A stretch of 64,000 nt of DNA from Megamerina dolium. Lineage: Eukaryota > Arthropoda > Insecta > Diptera > Megamerinidae. Below the pieces are notes generated by a model that was given only the letters and a program-made list of their open reading frames with translations, had not been told where the DNA came from and made no database searches. Below, piece after piece: positions 43,950 to 57,437 of this stretch; position 1 is the first letter of the stretch; the number at the start of each line of letters is the position of its first letter. Where the stretch lies: contig OY978525.1 in assembly GCA_963854835.1 (NCBI GenBank), forward strand, positions 54,063,948 through 54,127,947, in the 5' to 3' direction. A program made the position numbers and the translations under genes.

Positions 43950-45255
43950 TTATGTGCCTTAGAGATAATAGGAACTTCTTGCAAAAATTATCAGATGCAC
44001 AAGGGAGAGACGACAGCTTAAACACCATCATTGAGATTCTGAAAGATGGACCATACAAAGACTACTCAATTCATAATGGTTTGTTATGTAAAATAGTAAA
44101 TAATAAAATTCTATTTGTCGTTCCAGAATCGATGAAGTCGTCCATCATCAGAGATGCACCCGAAATAGGACATTTTTTATATCTGATCTCGACCGGCGTA
44201 TAGAAAGGTGTGTTGCAAGTTCCGTAAAATGTATTTTAGCAGACCGAAAACGAGGAAAACCTGAAACATTATTGCAACCAATTCCAAAGGGCGATTCTCC
44301 GTTAGCAACATTCCACGTTGGTCATCTTGGTCCGATGCACGACACTAAAAAAGGCTATCGTTATATTCTCGCTTGGATTGGCGCCTTCACAAAGTTTTGC
44401 TGGCTGTTCCCAACCAAAACGCTCGGTTCAGACGAGGTGGTGCAAAAGATGGAAGTAATGGCGGAAACATTTGGCTATCCGCACAATATGGTTGCCGACT
44501 GAGGAAGCGCCTTCGTATCTACGAATTTTCAGAAATATTGCAAGAACCATGATATAAAGCTACATTTGGTGACTACAGGTGTACCTCGTGTAAATGGGCA
44601 CGCCACTGTTATCTCTTACCTAGCGAAATATTCAATGAATGACCCGGCAAAATGGTTTCAGCATGTAAAACTTCTTCAGAGAATTCTAAATGCCACCTAC
44701 CATAGTTCAATTAACACAACGCCATTTCAATTAATGACCGGAATCGAGATGAACACTGGTAAAGATATTCGTCTTATGCAGATGATCAAAGACGAATTTC
44801 AGGAGCAGTACAGCGCGGATCGGCTGGAGCAGCGCAACCAAGCTATGCAAGCAATAGCGAAAATGCAAATGGAAAATTCAAAACAAAACAACAAAAACCG
44901 ACGATCATCTACAAAGTATCGTGTAAATGATCTCGTAGCGATTGAGCGAGTCCAATTTGGAGCAGGACTTAAAATTCGTCCGAAATTCTTTGGCCCATAT
45001 CGTATTTCTGCATATAAGGGTCTTGATCGATATGAAGTACAGAAAGTTGGTGAACATGAAGGACCTAAATCAACTAGTGCAAGCGCTGAAAAAATGAAGC
45101 CATGGTTAGAATATTTTGCCTATGAAGATGAAGTCGAAGCCGGAGCTCATATCTTAGAAGCATCAGCCCATGGTAATGAAACGGTTTCAAGCCGCTCATC
45201 TGGGGCAGATGCGGTATGCGGTATACCAAAAAAATTTCTGCCAGTCAGTTTTTAA
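43950..45255 (+). pseudogene. Gypsy-1 integrase, broken
   Basis: The N-terminal part (43952-44203) keeps a DDSLNTIIEILKDGPYKDYS segment, but the HHCC zinc finger is damaged. The core appears at 44272-44502 as STFHVGHLGPMHDTKKGYRY-like residues, where the first catalytic Asp (normally in xxDH) is not obvious. It ends at VAD followed by TGA where relatives have Arg. The 229-residue stretch at 44566-45255 continues with VTTGVPRVNGHATVISYL, where the usual GNGQVER Glu is missing, then the C-terminal domain (YRVNDLVAIERVQFGAGLKI). Catalytic residues are lost. Confidence 0.8.
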
Positions 45256-45397
45256 ACGGTGGCTGATGACGGCAGACGTGGGCGCTGATTTCTTTCTCAC
45301 TATATATTCTAGCTTAACACTATTTACTAAAATAAACACTTTCTATAATTTAATTAAATTCTCAGTGTCACTGTTTCTTTCTGCAACAACAAGATCT

Positions 45398-47600
<2,203 letters not shown>

Positions 47601-48601
47601 AAAATTTTTTTTATCTTAAATAGTCATTAATAGTCTCAAAAATAATATACTAAAGGATAGAAGGTGAGAAAAATGTCTAAGTGTCTGAATTTCGAGTTTT
47701 GCCGCAAAACGTCTGAGGTATTCTCCGAGCACCTTTAAAGTTTAAACGCGTTTTTCTCGAAACCACTTTTTTTTTAGCTGGCCGGAAACATAACTCGAGC
47801 AAATCTTAACCGATTGATTTGAAAATTTTTACAATACATTTGAAATCGTTTTCTTCAGCGACGTACGTAGGGGTTTTTGAAATTGTGCATGTTTTTTTAT
47901 TTATAAACAATTTTTTGACGATTATTTAGGTGAAATTTTGAACTTTTTCTTCAAAGGGTCGCCATTTTACGAAAAATCAATTAATCCAAAATCCCCTACG
48001 TACGTCTCTTGCTATTGTAATATGGAATCAAAAAATATTCGGTTTTTTGTTCCATATCGAAAATTGCGGGCGCTAGGTTTCCGGCCGTGCATCGCGGTGA
48101 AAAAAACACATCAGCGGGGAAATGCTGCACAGCCGCCAATTTGTTTTTGAATCGCGCAACTTGATTGTTTTTTGGACTTCAAGATTGACATTAAAAAATA
48201 CTTTTTACAGACTTTGAATATCTCCATATATCTACGTGCCGTGGGTGCCACTATTGTGAATGACCGTGAATGAGTAATCAACCATCGATACTCGTTACAA
48301 TATATTAATTAATAGTTGTATGAAAGTATTTTCTCATATATTTGTACCTAATGTGTGCTTCGATTGTTGAACTTACATGCATGTTTATGAAATGTTGAAA
48401 GGTGTGGCACTATTTGATTTTTTTTCGACAATTAAGTTTTTATAGCGTTTCTATTTGCCTAATCTAGCTCTTTTATTTTAGAAGTTCTAGCAACACTGTA
48501 TTGAATGTGTCTTACATGTAGATGCGAGCCCATAATAACACGAAAACTATAACATTTTCATTTTGTGTCTGACATCTGTACTTCTGTTTTATGTGTTTTT
48601 A
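47601..48601. other. AT-rich region, unidentified repeat-like sequence
   Basis: The stretch contains a CCTACGTACGTC motif near 47995 and its inverse GACGTACGTAGG near 47862, which bracket about 120 bases, and a GC-richer patch near 48070-48110. A 70-residue ORF (47938-48150) is not recognised. The inverted pair suggests an unidentified foldback or DNA element remnant. Confidence 0.35.
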
Positions 48602-49511
48602 CGAGGGCGGTCCCAGAACTACCCGACCTAACAAAGTAAACAACAAATTTGGGAAAATTTTATTTTATTTCTTCTTTTAGTTCTATACACTTTTCCCAGC
48701 GATATTATATAGCTTCGATACCCTGTTTATATTATGAACTGTCTAACTCATTTAAATAGCTATCTACCGCAGACTCCACCTCTTCATTGTTTGCAAATCT
48801 TTTACCACCAAGACATTTTTTCAAATTTGGAAATAGAAAATAATCCGAAGGAGCTATATCTAGCGAATACGGTGCATGCTGAAGCAATTCCAGCTTTAAA
48901 TCATTGATTTTGGCCATCGCAATAGCGGATGTGTGAACTGGTGTTTTTGTTCTATTGTGAGCAAACGAGGCACCCATCGTGGACACAATTTTTCATCTCC
49001 AAATTTTCGGTTAATATACGATGTGTAGCACTTTTTGAGATGCCTGTAATTTCATCTAGCTCAAGCACCTTCAGACGGCGATTATACAATACCATTTTGT
49101 GGATTTTCTTAACCGTTTCTGGTGTGGCCACCTCAATTGGTCGACCACTACGGTGTTCGTCTTGGCAGCTCGTACGACCTCGTTTAAACTCTGCCACCCA
49201 ATATTTTATGGTCGTAAAAGAAGGAGCAGACTCCCCCAGAGTAGAATTTAGTTCGGCTTTAATATTCGTTGGACTGAGACCTTTCAAATAAAAGTATTAA
49301 ATTACATAACTGTGACCAATTTTTTCCAATTTGTAAATTCCCTGAGGTTGTTAATTTTTGATGGCTCAAAAAAAAAAAATACTAAACAACGTGGCGCCTT
49401 GAGACTTAAAACATATGTTTAATAAGATTGCCACTTTTCACCAAAGTAATTTTTTTTAAACTACTGCCACTATCTATCTGTCAGGTAGGGTAGTTCTGGG
49501 ACCACCCTCGT
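48602..49511 (-). mobile_element. Mariner-like transposon, internally deleted
   Basis: Terminal inverted repeats of about 28 bp (CGAGGGCGGTCCCAGAACTA on the left; the complement with one or two differences on the right) are flanked by TA on both sides (48600-48601 and 49512-49513). Length is about 910 bp against roughly 1.3 kb for a full mariner. The missing piece falls inside the transposase catalytic core. Confidence 0.88.
48732..49287 (-). pseudogene. Mariner transposase, catalytic core deleted
   Basis: The N-terminal part (48952-49287) has the paired-like DNA-binding region: APSFTTIKYWVAEFKRGRTS, then DEHRSGRPIEVATPETVKKI, then KVLELDEITGISKSATHRIL. The frame then reaches CVHDGCLVCSQ and stops. 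The C-terminal part (48732-48986) resumes at TPVHTSAIAMAKI and keeps HAPYSLDIAPSDYFLFPNLK with the third Asp of the DD34D triad. The first and second catalytic Asp regions are lost or damaged. Tail residues after ELDSS are interrupted by a stop. Not active, but its termini could be used by a related transposase. Confidence 0.85.
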
Positions 49512-49513
49512 AC

Positions 49514-49932
49514 ACAGACGCAATAGATGATCGCGATTACAAACGCGACAGTCGAGTTACAGCCTGTGTAGTGCAATGTTGTCACGGAATACATGAGGTA
49601 CACCAGCGGAGCTCTCACTACCCGTTACTCTGTTCATCTGGTGCAATAATAATAAAAAAACAAAACAAAAGGATTAGAATGATGGAATACAGAATAGTGC
49701 AAAAATGGATTAGAGATGGACCAGTCCGTTAAGCCTTTCTACGGGTTTAGTGATAAAGTAAATCCGAAAATAGTAAATTTTTAATGAAAAACGTATGAGA
49801 ACGGACTAATAAGAATATGGCTAGAAGCCCTTATGGAAAGGCTACAAGTTTAACAACAGGGCGAATCCGAATGCCTCGTAAAGTTTTCACATCAGCACAT
49901 CAGGTTCAGCTGGTGACAATAATGAAGGGTTA
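49514..49932. other. Spacer, no gene seen
   Basis: Slightly higher GC than the surroundings. Possibly part of the same lost element as the integrase-like scrap that follows (an RMPRKVFTSAHQVQL-like reading near 49870), but no domain can be supported. Confidence 0.35.
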
Positions 49933-50277
49933 TCAGATATAGGACTTAAGGTCCTCGAGTTGAGACATGCCTCGATACGAGAGATTTAGCTGCTGAATTC
50001 TACGAAGGTGTATTCTTGAGTTGCGGAGAGTTTCTTCAAATGAGCACATGTGAGGTGCCCCAGCAGTGATGAAACGCCATTCTAGTTTCTGATTACTATG
50101 GGATGATTCATCACTTTCACGCAAATGACGTAGAAACTTCCCATTTTCAGCTCGTAGAGCACGAGAAGCACTGCCAAGTGATGTTTCTGATGTTCCGTTT
50201 TCAGAAAATGTTAATGACGGACATCTACGCTGGGAGAAGAAGCGAGGGAATGCGACAAGAAAGGTAGGCGTCGTCAA
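49933..50277 (-). pseudogene. Possible BEL/Pao integrase scrap
   Basis: A 114-residue minus-strand ORF includes LTFSENGTSETSLGSASRAL followed by RAENGKFLRHL, then KLEWRFITAGAPHMCSFEET. This order resembles the SDNGTNFVGA...EWxFxPPxAPHxGGxWE region of BEL/Pao integrases, with the catalytic Asp as Glu and the GG as CS. The C-terminal part is not recognisable. The resemblance is partial, so another Pao-like or unrelated origin is possible. Confidence 0.45.
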
Positions 50278-50685
50278 TTCGCTTGTTACCTAGCCTTCGT
50301 GACAAACCATACAAACAGGCAAACGTACACCGACTTAGTACGTCGGTCAGCAATCGCAAAAAAGAAAAAGTTAAAGTTTTTGTTACAACTATTCTAATGT
50401 TTCATGAGATTTAAAGTCCAGTAATAACACATCACTTTGATTTATATATTTGTTAAAATATATAAATCAAAGTAAATAAAAGTAATCAAAAAGAATAACT
50501 GGGTACATGAGAAAAGTGTGCGCAAAGTGTGAAAACATATATATCGAAGAATACTTTTGTATGGGAGGTGTGGGAGTTTTTTAACCCGATTCCTCCACCA
50601 ATTTTCAAATATATTAGTTTTCTGCTAAAGAAAGCCTTACATACCACGTTTCAGTTCGATAGCTTTTTACATGCTCTTATATTGC
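50278..50685. other. AT-rich spacer
   Basis: A 17-base inverted repeat (TTTGATTTATATATTTG and its complement) lies around 50435-50475. No gene seen. Confidence 0.4.
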
Positions 50686-50783
50686 AGTAGGTCCATTCTA
50701 ATACTGTCCAAAATTTAAGACGCACAACAGTAATGGAAGAGAAGCTCGGCCAATGAGCCCTTTGGGGCTTTAAGTGCCACATA
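50686..50783 (+). mobile_element. tRNA-derived SINE, 3' fragment (copy F)
   Basis: Only the last 100 bases of the family are present (TAGGTCCATTCTAATACTGT through TTTAAGTGCCACAT), with a T-rich tail. The head is missing, as in a 5'-truncated retroinsertion. Confidence 0.8.
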
Positions 50784-50908
50784 TTTATTTTTTTTTATAT
50801 TGCATATACAAAATAGTTTCTGCCTAAAATATAATTTGCATATTATCACTTAATGCTTAGTAACTTCTACATTTCTCATCTTATTTCAGTAGTAATATGC
50901 TTAAAATA

Positions 50909-51256
50909 CGTGGCACTTATAAGCCCCGAAGGGCTCTTTGGCCGAGCTTCTCTTCCATTACTGTTGTGCGTGTTAAATTTTGGACAGTATTGGAAGGACC
51001 TACTTATTTTAGCCGGTTCCGAACGGCAGAATTCTTGCGACATCACTTTTTCTGAGCTTTGTGACAGAGTTCTTTCAGAAGCTTTTCCATGGCAAATTGT
51101 TACTGCCAGAAGAATTGCCAGTTGCTTTCCGACAGATGGGTAGCGTTCGAAAGGATAAAATCTTTTCGATATTAAATTTGTTATGCTTTATCCGGGGATT
51201 GAACCCACGACTAACAGATCAGAAGGTCAACACACTAACCACTGAGCTACGGTACC
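50909..51256 (-). mobile_element. tRNA-derived SINE, copy G (near full length)
   Basis: The full body and tRNA-like head are in minus orientation, facing copy F 125 bases away. The head complement reads CCACTGAGCTACGG. Several substitutions are present (CTTTATCCGGGG for CATCAGCCGGGG). No clear flanking repeat was found. Confidence 0.85.
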
Positions 51257-52109
51257 CAATATAATATAGTTAGGTAGGTATATAAATGTAGGTAAATTCT
51301 TAAGTTCTAAATATAAGCATTACAAGTAGTATAGTAAGGTATGTATATACGTATAAATGTAGGTAAATTTTGAATAATTAGGATCTAGGATAAGTAAGTC
51401 AAGTAGGCATAAGCAAGGGTGTGGATACCGTTTCACCTGACCCTTCCGCCGGCAATGTTTGCTTTAACCTCGTTCTTCTCGAGTTGATTTGTTTCTCCTT
51501 ATCTTTAGGTTTTACGTCTTTTCTGCTCTATTTATCACACACCTTATGTTATCTTTAAATTTCGTATTAATTCTTCGTCTCTTTTCACACGTTTCGTTTT
51601 TCTTCTTCTCACGTTTATGTTTTACGTCTTTCTCTCTTTTACGTTATTTTTAAAACTATTGTACAAAAATTTTCGTATCTTTTCGCACGTTTCGTCTTTC
51701 TTCTTCTCACGTTTATGTTTTACGTCTTTCTCTCTTTTACGTTATTTTTAAAACTTTTGTACAAAAATTTGCGTATCTTTTCGCACATTTCGTCTTCCTT
51801 CTTATTATATTCTAATCCGTCTTGCGGATAGGAATTCCAAATTTAAAGTACCAAACGATTTCAACGTGATAAAGTCGGATTGATGGATGTTTGACGCTTG
51901 TGGTTAAATTGCTATGTACAGCTTGGTTTGCTCCTCGGTCCGCGCTTTAACACCAGCCTTGAACACGCGAATTTTTGTTCAATGAAACTTTAGCCTTTTC
52001 GACAGCAGAGAAAACGGCCAATAACTTTATGTTGTTATACATAAAATAAGGGAAACCTGACACGAAGCATTCTGTACGATTTAGCCGCGTGTATAGTTGA
52101 AGTCAGTCC
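51257..52109. other. Spacer with tandem repeats, no gene seen
   Basis: A TAGGTA-rich stretch (51270-51370) has two copies of ATAAATGTAGGTAAATT. Pyrimidine-rich tandem repeats follow at 51573-51805, then about 270 bases of unrecognised DNA. It might be untranslated or LTR sequence of an unidentified retroelement. Confidence 0.4.
51573..51805. repeat. 98-bp pyrimidine-rich tandem repeat, about 2.3 copies
   Basis: The block TCTTCTTCTCACGTTTATG starts at 51601 and again at 51699, a period of 98. A third partial unit ends near 51805. The units are nearly identical and contain TTTTACGTC and CTCTCTTTTACG motifs. Confidence 0.85.
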
Positions 52110-52287
<178 letters not shown>

Positions 52288-52399
52288 GTTCCTTATCATA
52301 CGGTGTCGCGATAAGTGACACTCAGACTCGTATTTGAAGTATGGAACAACCTTGCGAAACAATTCTTTGCAATGTTTTGAAATATAAACGAGGCACGCG

Positions 52400-52841
52400 A
52401 CTTATAAATCTTACGATTCATGAAAAAAAAATAATAATGAATCTTAACCTTAGGATCTTTATATCCTAATTATATAAAAGTGAATTTTTTTAAATTAAAT
52501 TTTACAATTGCTTACTTGCTATATCATAACTGTTCAATATTGTTTTTCTTTCTCTTGTCTTGTTTTCGTCATTGGCTAACATTTTTGCTGACGGTTCGAG
52601 TTTTGTTACTATTACAATATTGTTTGATTACGATTGATATTATACTTTTAAGTTTATTGACTTATGTTAATAAACGTTTATGTGAAATAGTGGTTTTGAA
52701 ATACTTATTGCAAAATGTGTTGATATTGCTAGATTGTTATGATGAAATATATTAATATTGTTACTTATGGATCTTATTTCTATGTTTATTGAATTATGTC
52801 AATAAACTTTTATGGGGAATAGTGGAGGCTTTGACGTAACT
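52400..52841 (-). repeat. Errantivirus 3' LTR
   Basis: The plus strand begins ACTTATAAATC and ends GACGTAACT. It lacks about 40 bases present in the other LTR. It carries the purine-tract junction on its right side. Left flank is GCACGCG. Confidence 0.85.
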
Positions 52842-52852
52842 TCTCCCCCCTT
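52842..52852 (-). other. Polypurine tract
   Basis: In the element sense AAGGGGGGAGA ends exactly where the 3' LTR begins with AGTTAC. This is the plus-strand primer site for reverse transcription. Confidence 0.8.
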
Positions 52853-52982
52853 AGAATAAGACTCTCCTGAGTCGTTATAACATTTTTGATTTGCATTCTG
52901 TTTCTTTTTTTATGGTTATGATTATTACAATTAAACTGATAATAATTATGCATATCGTGTATATTCCTCCATTCACAAACTT

Positions 52983-53708
52983 CTAATTTTTCTCGTATCT
53001 GACTTCTTTTATTAAATTTATATTTTCTATTTCATTAAGTATTACATCATCAAAAATTAATTCTTTATTCATATTTTTTATGTTATCTACTTCTGATTCT
53101 ATTGCAAAAGTTTGTTTGAATGTTATTTTGTTGTTACTAAAAGTATTATTGCCTATTATTATTGTACAATTATTAAAATTTATTAGAAAGTTACCGTTTA
53201 GAGATTTTTCCGGTATGTCACAATTGCTACTTATTTTACTGTCTTTCTGATTTTTTAACAATATTACACCCTCTTTTACATTAATTATTTCCGATGCATT
53301 ATTATAAATTCTAATGCAATTTTTCATAAAAATACAATTATTACAAATTTTTAAATGTCTTATATCTATTTTGTTTTCAAGAGAATATGATTCATTTTTG
53401 TATTTAATTATTTCTTCTTTATTAAACAGAAATTCAAAATTTAAAGAGTTCCCTATTGGTATGAGTAGTATTTTTGGTAGAGTTAACATTATTTTAGGTA
53501 CCTGTATGATAAACACAATTTTATTTGTATTGTCAATTATAGTTCCAAGATGTATTTTCTGTAGTTTTTGAAGGTTGATGTCTAATTTGTCTATCTCTTC
53601 ATTTGTCAAGAGGTTGCTATGGATTGTTCCTAATCTTGCTGATGCTATATTATCTTGAATATGCTCAACGTTGTCTTGCAATATTTTTAACTTTAGTGTG
53701 AAGTCAGT
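52983..53708 (-). pseudogene. Errantivirus env remnant, C-terminal half
   Basis: An open minus-strand stretch of about 240 residues has paired Cys (CNNCIFMKNC), many Asn/Ile and a GNFLINFNNCTIIIGNN segment, as in the ectodomain of insect errantivirus F-like envelope proteins. The first eight residues of the longer reading frame come from the inserted RTE and are not env. A hydrophobic membrane-span-like stretch lies just downstream (about 52880-52960) in a different frame. The gene is cut from its N-terminal half by RTE copy H. Described as a relic only. Confidence 0.7.
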
Positions 53709-54057
53709 GGTGGTCTGGTGGTGTTTTCGCAAGGTAACGTGTCTAACTGCCTCAACCAGGTGGGGCTAGCGCAATCCTTGTTGAACTCATCGCAAGTCAA
53801 CTCAGTGGCTGTCATGTAGTTTAATCTGAGCGCTATGTGATGATACCTTTATTTGTTAATGAGGGGTAGTCATATAGCTTGCTCTACTTACTCTGTGATG
53901 GCGCTTTCATTATTATTAATGGGGGCCCTCCATGTGGCGACCACCGGGCAACGTCTTCCTGGCACCCGCTGGGAGGCGGCTGAACTGAGTGGCGAAAATC
54001 TCCTCGGTTAGAGGTTGTGCGTTGGGTTTGGGACCCGCCACATAAAAAACCCCCCCA

Positions 54058-55401
54058 ATGAAAAAAACAAATATGCCTCGGATAAGGACTACCGCTTTTG
54101 TTGATGACCCCCGCAAACGAAAAAAGGACCACGATTTACGGATATGCACCTGGAATGTCCGATCCCTTTATAGGGAGGGTGCCTCTATCCAGCTGGTTGA
54201 TGTCCTCGAAAAATACAGTGCTGACATCACCGCTCTCCAGGAAATGCGATGGACAGGACAGGGCTGCTCCAAAAGAGCGTCCTGTGACATCTACTACAGT
54301 TGCCATGCTGAAAGGCACGAATTAGGATGTGGATTTTTGGTCAGCAAGAGACTACGACATCTTGTCTCACAGTTGACGCCTGTGAACGAACGGCTGGACA
54401 CAATCCGCATCAAGGCAAAATTTTTCATCATAAGCCTTATATGTGCCCACGCTCCGAAGGATGAGAAGGACAATGTGACCAAGGAGAGCTTCTTTCAGCG
54501 ACTCGAAGAAGCTTATGACCGCTGCCCCCGCCACGATATCAAAATCGTGCTTGGCGACTTTAATGCCAGGGTGGGCAAGGAAGGTACCTTTGGTCCAACT
54601 GTCGGAAAATTCAGCCTCCACCAGAACACCTCCAATAACGGAATGAGGCTGATCGACTTCGCCGCAGCACGAAACATGGTAATTGGTGGTACCAGATTCC
54701 AGCATCTCGACATCCACAAAGCGACATGGCTGTCTCCAGATCATTGTACAAGAAACCAAATTGATCATGTGGTGATTGACGGAAGGCATGCTTCCAGTGT
54801 GATGGACGTGAAATCGATCCGTGGTGCCAACATCGACTCGGATCACCACCTTGTTGCAGCTAAGGTGCGCACACGCTTATGTGTCGCACATAACAAGAGA
54901 AGTCTCACACAAAGAAAGCTCGACGTTAGTAAGCTGCAATCACCAGAGACAGCAGATGCATTTTCCACTCGACTATCGGATCTGCTTATGCAGAACACTC
55001 CCCCACTTGATGATACATGCACACGGTGGACACATATATCCCACTCCATGACTACTGCTGCCGAGGAGGTAATCGGTTACTACCGGCCTTTGAGGAATGA
55101 GTGGTATGATCAGGAGTGTCGCGACGCTACCGCAGAGAAAGACGCCGCCTACAGAAGAACCCTGCGTGCAAGCGCAACGCGAGCTGTTAAGGAGCGGTAC
55201 AGAGAGAAAAGGAGTGCAGAGAGACGTCTTTTCAGGCGCAAGAAGAGGGAGTTGGAAAGACGTGAGTGTGAGGAGATAGAGATGTGTACCGACAAGAATG
55301 AGACTCGAAAATTCTTCGAAAAGATCAAGCGCCAAATCCCGGAGCCTCTTCTTGTCGTGATGGAAATGGGAATCTGGTTACGGATGTCCAGAGTGTACTG
55401 A
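54058..55401 (+). pseudogene. RTE-H endonuclease and linker, frameshifted near the end
   Basis: The 447-residue stretch carries RICTWNVRSLYREGASIQLV, DITALQEMRWTGQG (catalytic Glu), CGFLVSKRLRHLVSQLTPVN, YDRCPRHDIKIVLGDFNARV (catalytic GDFNAR), NTSNNGMRLIDFAAARNMVI, a RNQIDHVVIDGRH block and DSDHHLVAAKVRTRL (SDHH). These form a complete CFDP2-like endonuclease. An Arg/Glu-rich linker follows (RSAERRLFRRKKRELERREC). A 13-base deletion replaces the LSGGLNP region, so the last 20 residues are out of frame. The ATG at 54073 (MPRIRTTAF) is the start shared by other copies. Confidence 0.85.
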
Positions 55402-55402
55402 G

Positions 55403-56876
55403 CCTATGGAGGGAACACTTCTCCACGTTACTGAATGGAGCTGCTACGAACAATTCCACCAGTGGAGGAGATTGCCCGATAATCCCAATTACAGATGATG
55501 GTGTTGATGTTCCACCACCCGACTATGACGAGGTTAAAACGGCCATTTTAAGGCTGAAGAACAACAAAGTTGCAGGTGCTGATGGCCTGCCTGCCGAGTT
55601 GTTTAAGACCGGAGGCGATGAGCTGCTCACCCGCATGCACCAGCTCATAAGCAGAATATGGTCGGATGAAAGCATGCCTGATGATTGGAGGCTCAGTGTT
55701 CTCTGTCCTGTACATAAAAAAGGAGACCCCACAATTTGCGCCAACTACCGTGGAATAAGTCTCCTGAGCATCGCATACAAGGTTCTATCGAGCGTACTGT
55801 GTGAAAGGTTGAAGCCTATGCTCAGCAACCTGATTGGACCTTATAAGTGTGGCTTCAGACCTGGTAAATCCACCATCGACCAGATTTTCACACTGCGCCA
55901 AATCCTGGAGAAGACCCAAGAAAAACAGATCGACACACACCACCTATTTGTTGATTATAAAGCCGCTTTCGACAGTCCGGTAAGGGATTACCTCTACGCA
56001 ACAATGTCTGAGTTCGGTATTCCTGCAAAACTCATTCGACTTTGTAGAATGACACTGCATAACTCCCGTTATGCAGTGAAAATTGGGAAGGACCTCTCCA
56101 CACCGTTTAATACCGAACGGGGTTTCAGACAAGGTGATTCGTTATCGTGCGACTTCTTCAATCTTATTATGGAGAAAATAATACGAGCTGCTGATCTACG
56201 ACATAATGGTACTATCTTTAACAAAAGTGTCATGCTGTTAGCGTATGCCGACGATATTGACATAATCGGCATGAACACGCGAGCAGTCAGTGCAGCATTC
56301 TCAGAGTTGGAAAGAGAGTCGCGTCGGATGGGTCTCACGGTGAACGAGGGCAAGACGAAGTATCTAGTAACAGGTGTTACTTTGGGCTGAGTAAGCAATT
56401 GAGAAGTCGAGCCCTCTCTCGAAGAACGAAAACTACACTCTACAAGTCTCTCATCATGCCTGTCCTAACATATGGCGCTGAAGCCTGGACAATTTCCACC
56501 TCGGATGAGCGAATACTTGGAGTTTTCGAGAGAAAAGTCCTACGCAAGATCTTTGGACCTATTTGCGTTGGTGGCGAGTACCGAATAAGGTACAACCATG
56601 AGCTGTACGAGCTGTATGCCGATATTGACATAGTAAAGCGCATCAATATCCAGCGGCTGCGCTGGCTAGGTCATGTCGAGCGAATGGAAGAACACGCTCC
56701 AGCTAAGAAGGTGTTATATTCGGAACCCGCTGGAGGACGACGCAAAAGAGGAAGACCAAACCTCCGATGGAAAGACCAAGTACTGGAGAACCTGACGGCG
56801 CTTGGAATTTCTAACTGGCGCCATCTAGCGAAGAACAGAGATGGCTGGCGAAGCATGTTATTTTCGGCCTAAATCG
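55403..56876 (+). pseudogene. RTE-H reverse transcriptase, deleted in the C-terminal half
   Basis: The frame with NSTSGGDCPIIPITDDGVDV leads to the 263-residue open stretch 55599-56390, which has [80 protein letters not shown] (motif A), [16 protein letters not shown] and [13 protein letters not shown] (motif C, intact). About 110 bases are deleted after KTKYLVT. The second open stretch 56399-56872 gives [20 protein letters not shown] and [20 protein letters not shown]. The RT core is intact, but it is separated from both the endonuclease and its C-terminus by frameshifts. Confidence 0.85.
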
Positions 56877-56924
56877 ATATTCGGTTGTTATGGCCACATA
56901 AGTAAGTAAGTAAGTGAAGTCAGT

Positions 56925-57362
56925 TAGTAGGGCCTGCTCGTAAAGTTTATTGTTATTGGTTTTAAGGCTGCTGAAGTTATCAAGTATTTTATTCCTATCC
57001 TGTTCTATGATTTCTTTTAGTTTGATGAATGTGTCATTGAAGTGTGTGTTGATTGAAACGTTAATTAGGCCTCTCCTTTGTCTGTGAGGGATGATTGTTT
57101 GAATTTTGCTTCTGATTGTGTTTATATGTAATTTAAGGACTTCTGTTTCAGTTTGTAGGTGTGCCTTCTCAATATTGTTTTGCAGTATGTTAAGTATATT
57201 TTCTATTTCGATTGGATCAGTTATATGCAATATTACCTCAAAGCTTTGCACAATATCTTCAGATCCAGTTTCTATTTCGACGAATCCGTTTTCAGTTTGT
57301 ATTTTCTCTATCGTCACTTGTCCCATTGCTGTCGTTATTATTGTCAGTGCTAGTAATATCAT
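56925..57362 (-). pseudogene. Errantivirus env remnant, N-terminal half
   Basis: The frame starts at 57362 with a hydrophobic signal-peptide-like segment ending in TTAMGQ. About 95 residues on, a furin-type RQRRGLIN site is followed by a small hydrophobic stretch, the arrangement of the insect F-like envelope group. The real env portion ends where RTE copy H begins; the last 30 residues of the open frame are RTE sequence. The gene is interrupted and inactive. Confidence 0.75.
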
Positions 57363-57437
57363 CAGGGTCCACTGTGCCTGAAAAGTTAGTTTTCCTTTTA
57401 ACGTTTGATTTATGTATATTATCTAAGTTTGCTTTAA

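Larger units (their letters stand above)
41590..45260 (+). mobile_element. Ty3/gypsy LTR element without env, inactivated (Gypsy-1)
   Basis: Plus-strand order is gag (shortened), protease, RT, RNase H, integrase. No long terminal repeat could be recognised on either side, so the limits are those of coding resemblance. At least two stops are TGA at places where relatives have Cys or Arg. No env follows the integrase. The clade within Ty3/gypsy is uncertain; the two-knuckle nucleocapsid and the RT wording (RLCIDYRAVNQEIHKDRFPL) recall the mdg3/Blastopia group. Confidence 0.75.
53709..56913 (+). mobile_element. RTE-like LINE copy H, longest copy in the window
   Basis: 3205 bases with a 5' UTR of about 350 bases, an ORF start at 54058, and a TAAG tandem tail at 56899-56914. 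An 11-bp target duplication (GTGAAGTCAGT) lies at 53698-53708 and 56914-56924. Compared with other copies it has a 13-base deletion near 55331 and a deletion of about 110 bases near 56370, so it is defective though structurally complete at both ends. The short tandem 3' tail instead of poly(A) supports RTE-type placement. Confidence 0.9.

Noticed and set aside
49933..50277. A host gene exon
   Set aside because: Partial resemblance to BEL/Pao integrase and absence of splice-site-bounded neighbours make a retroelement scrap more likely.
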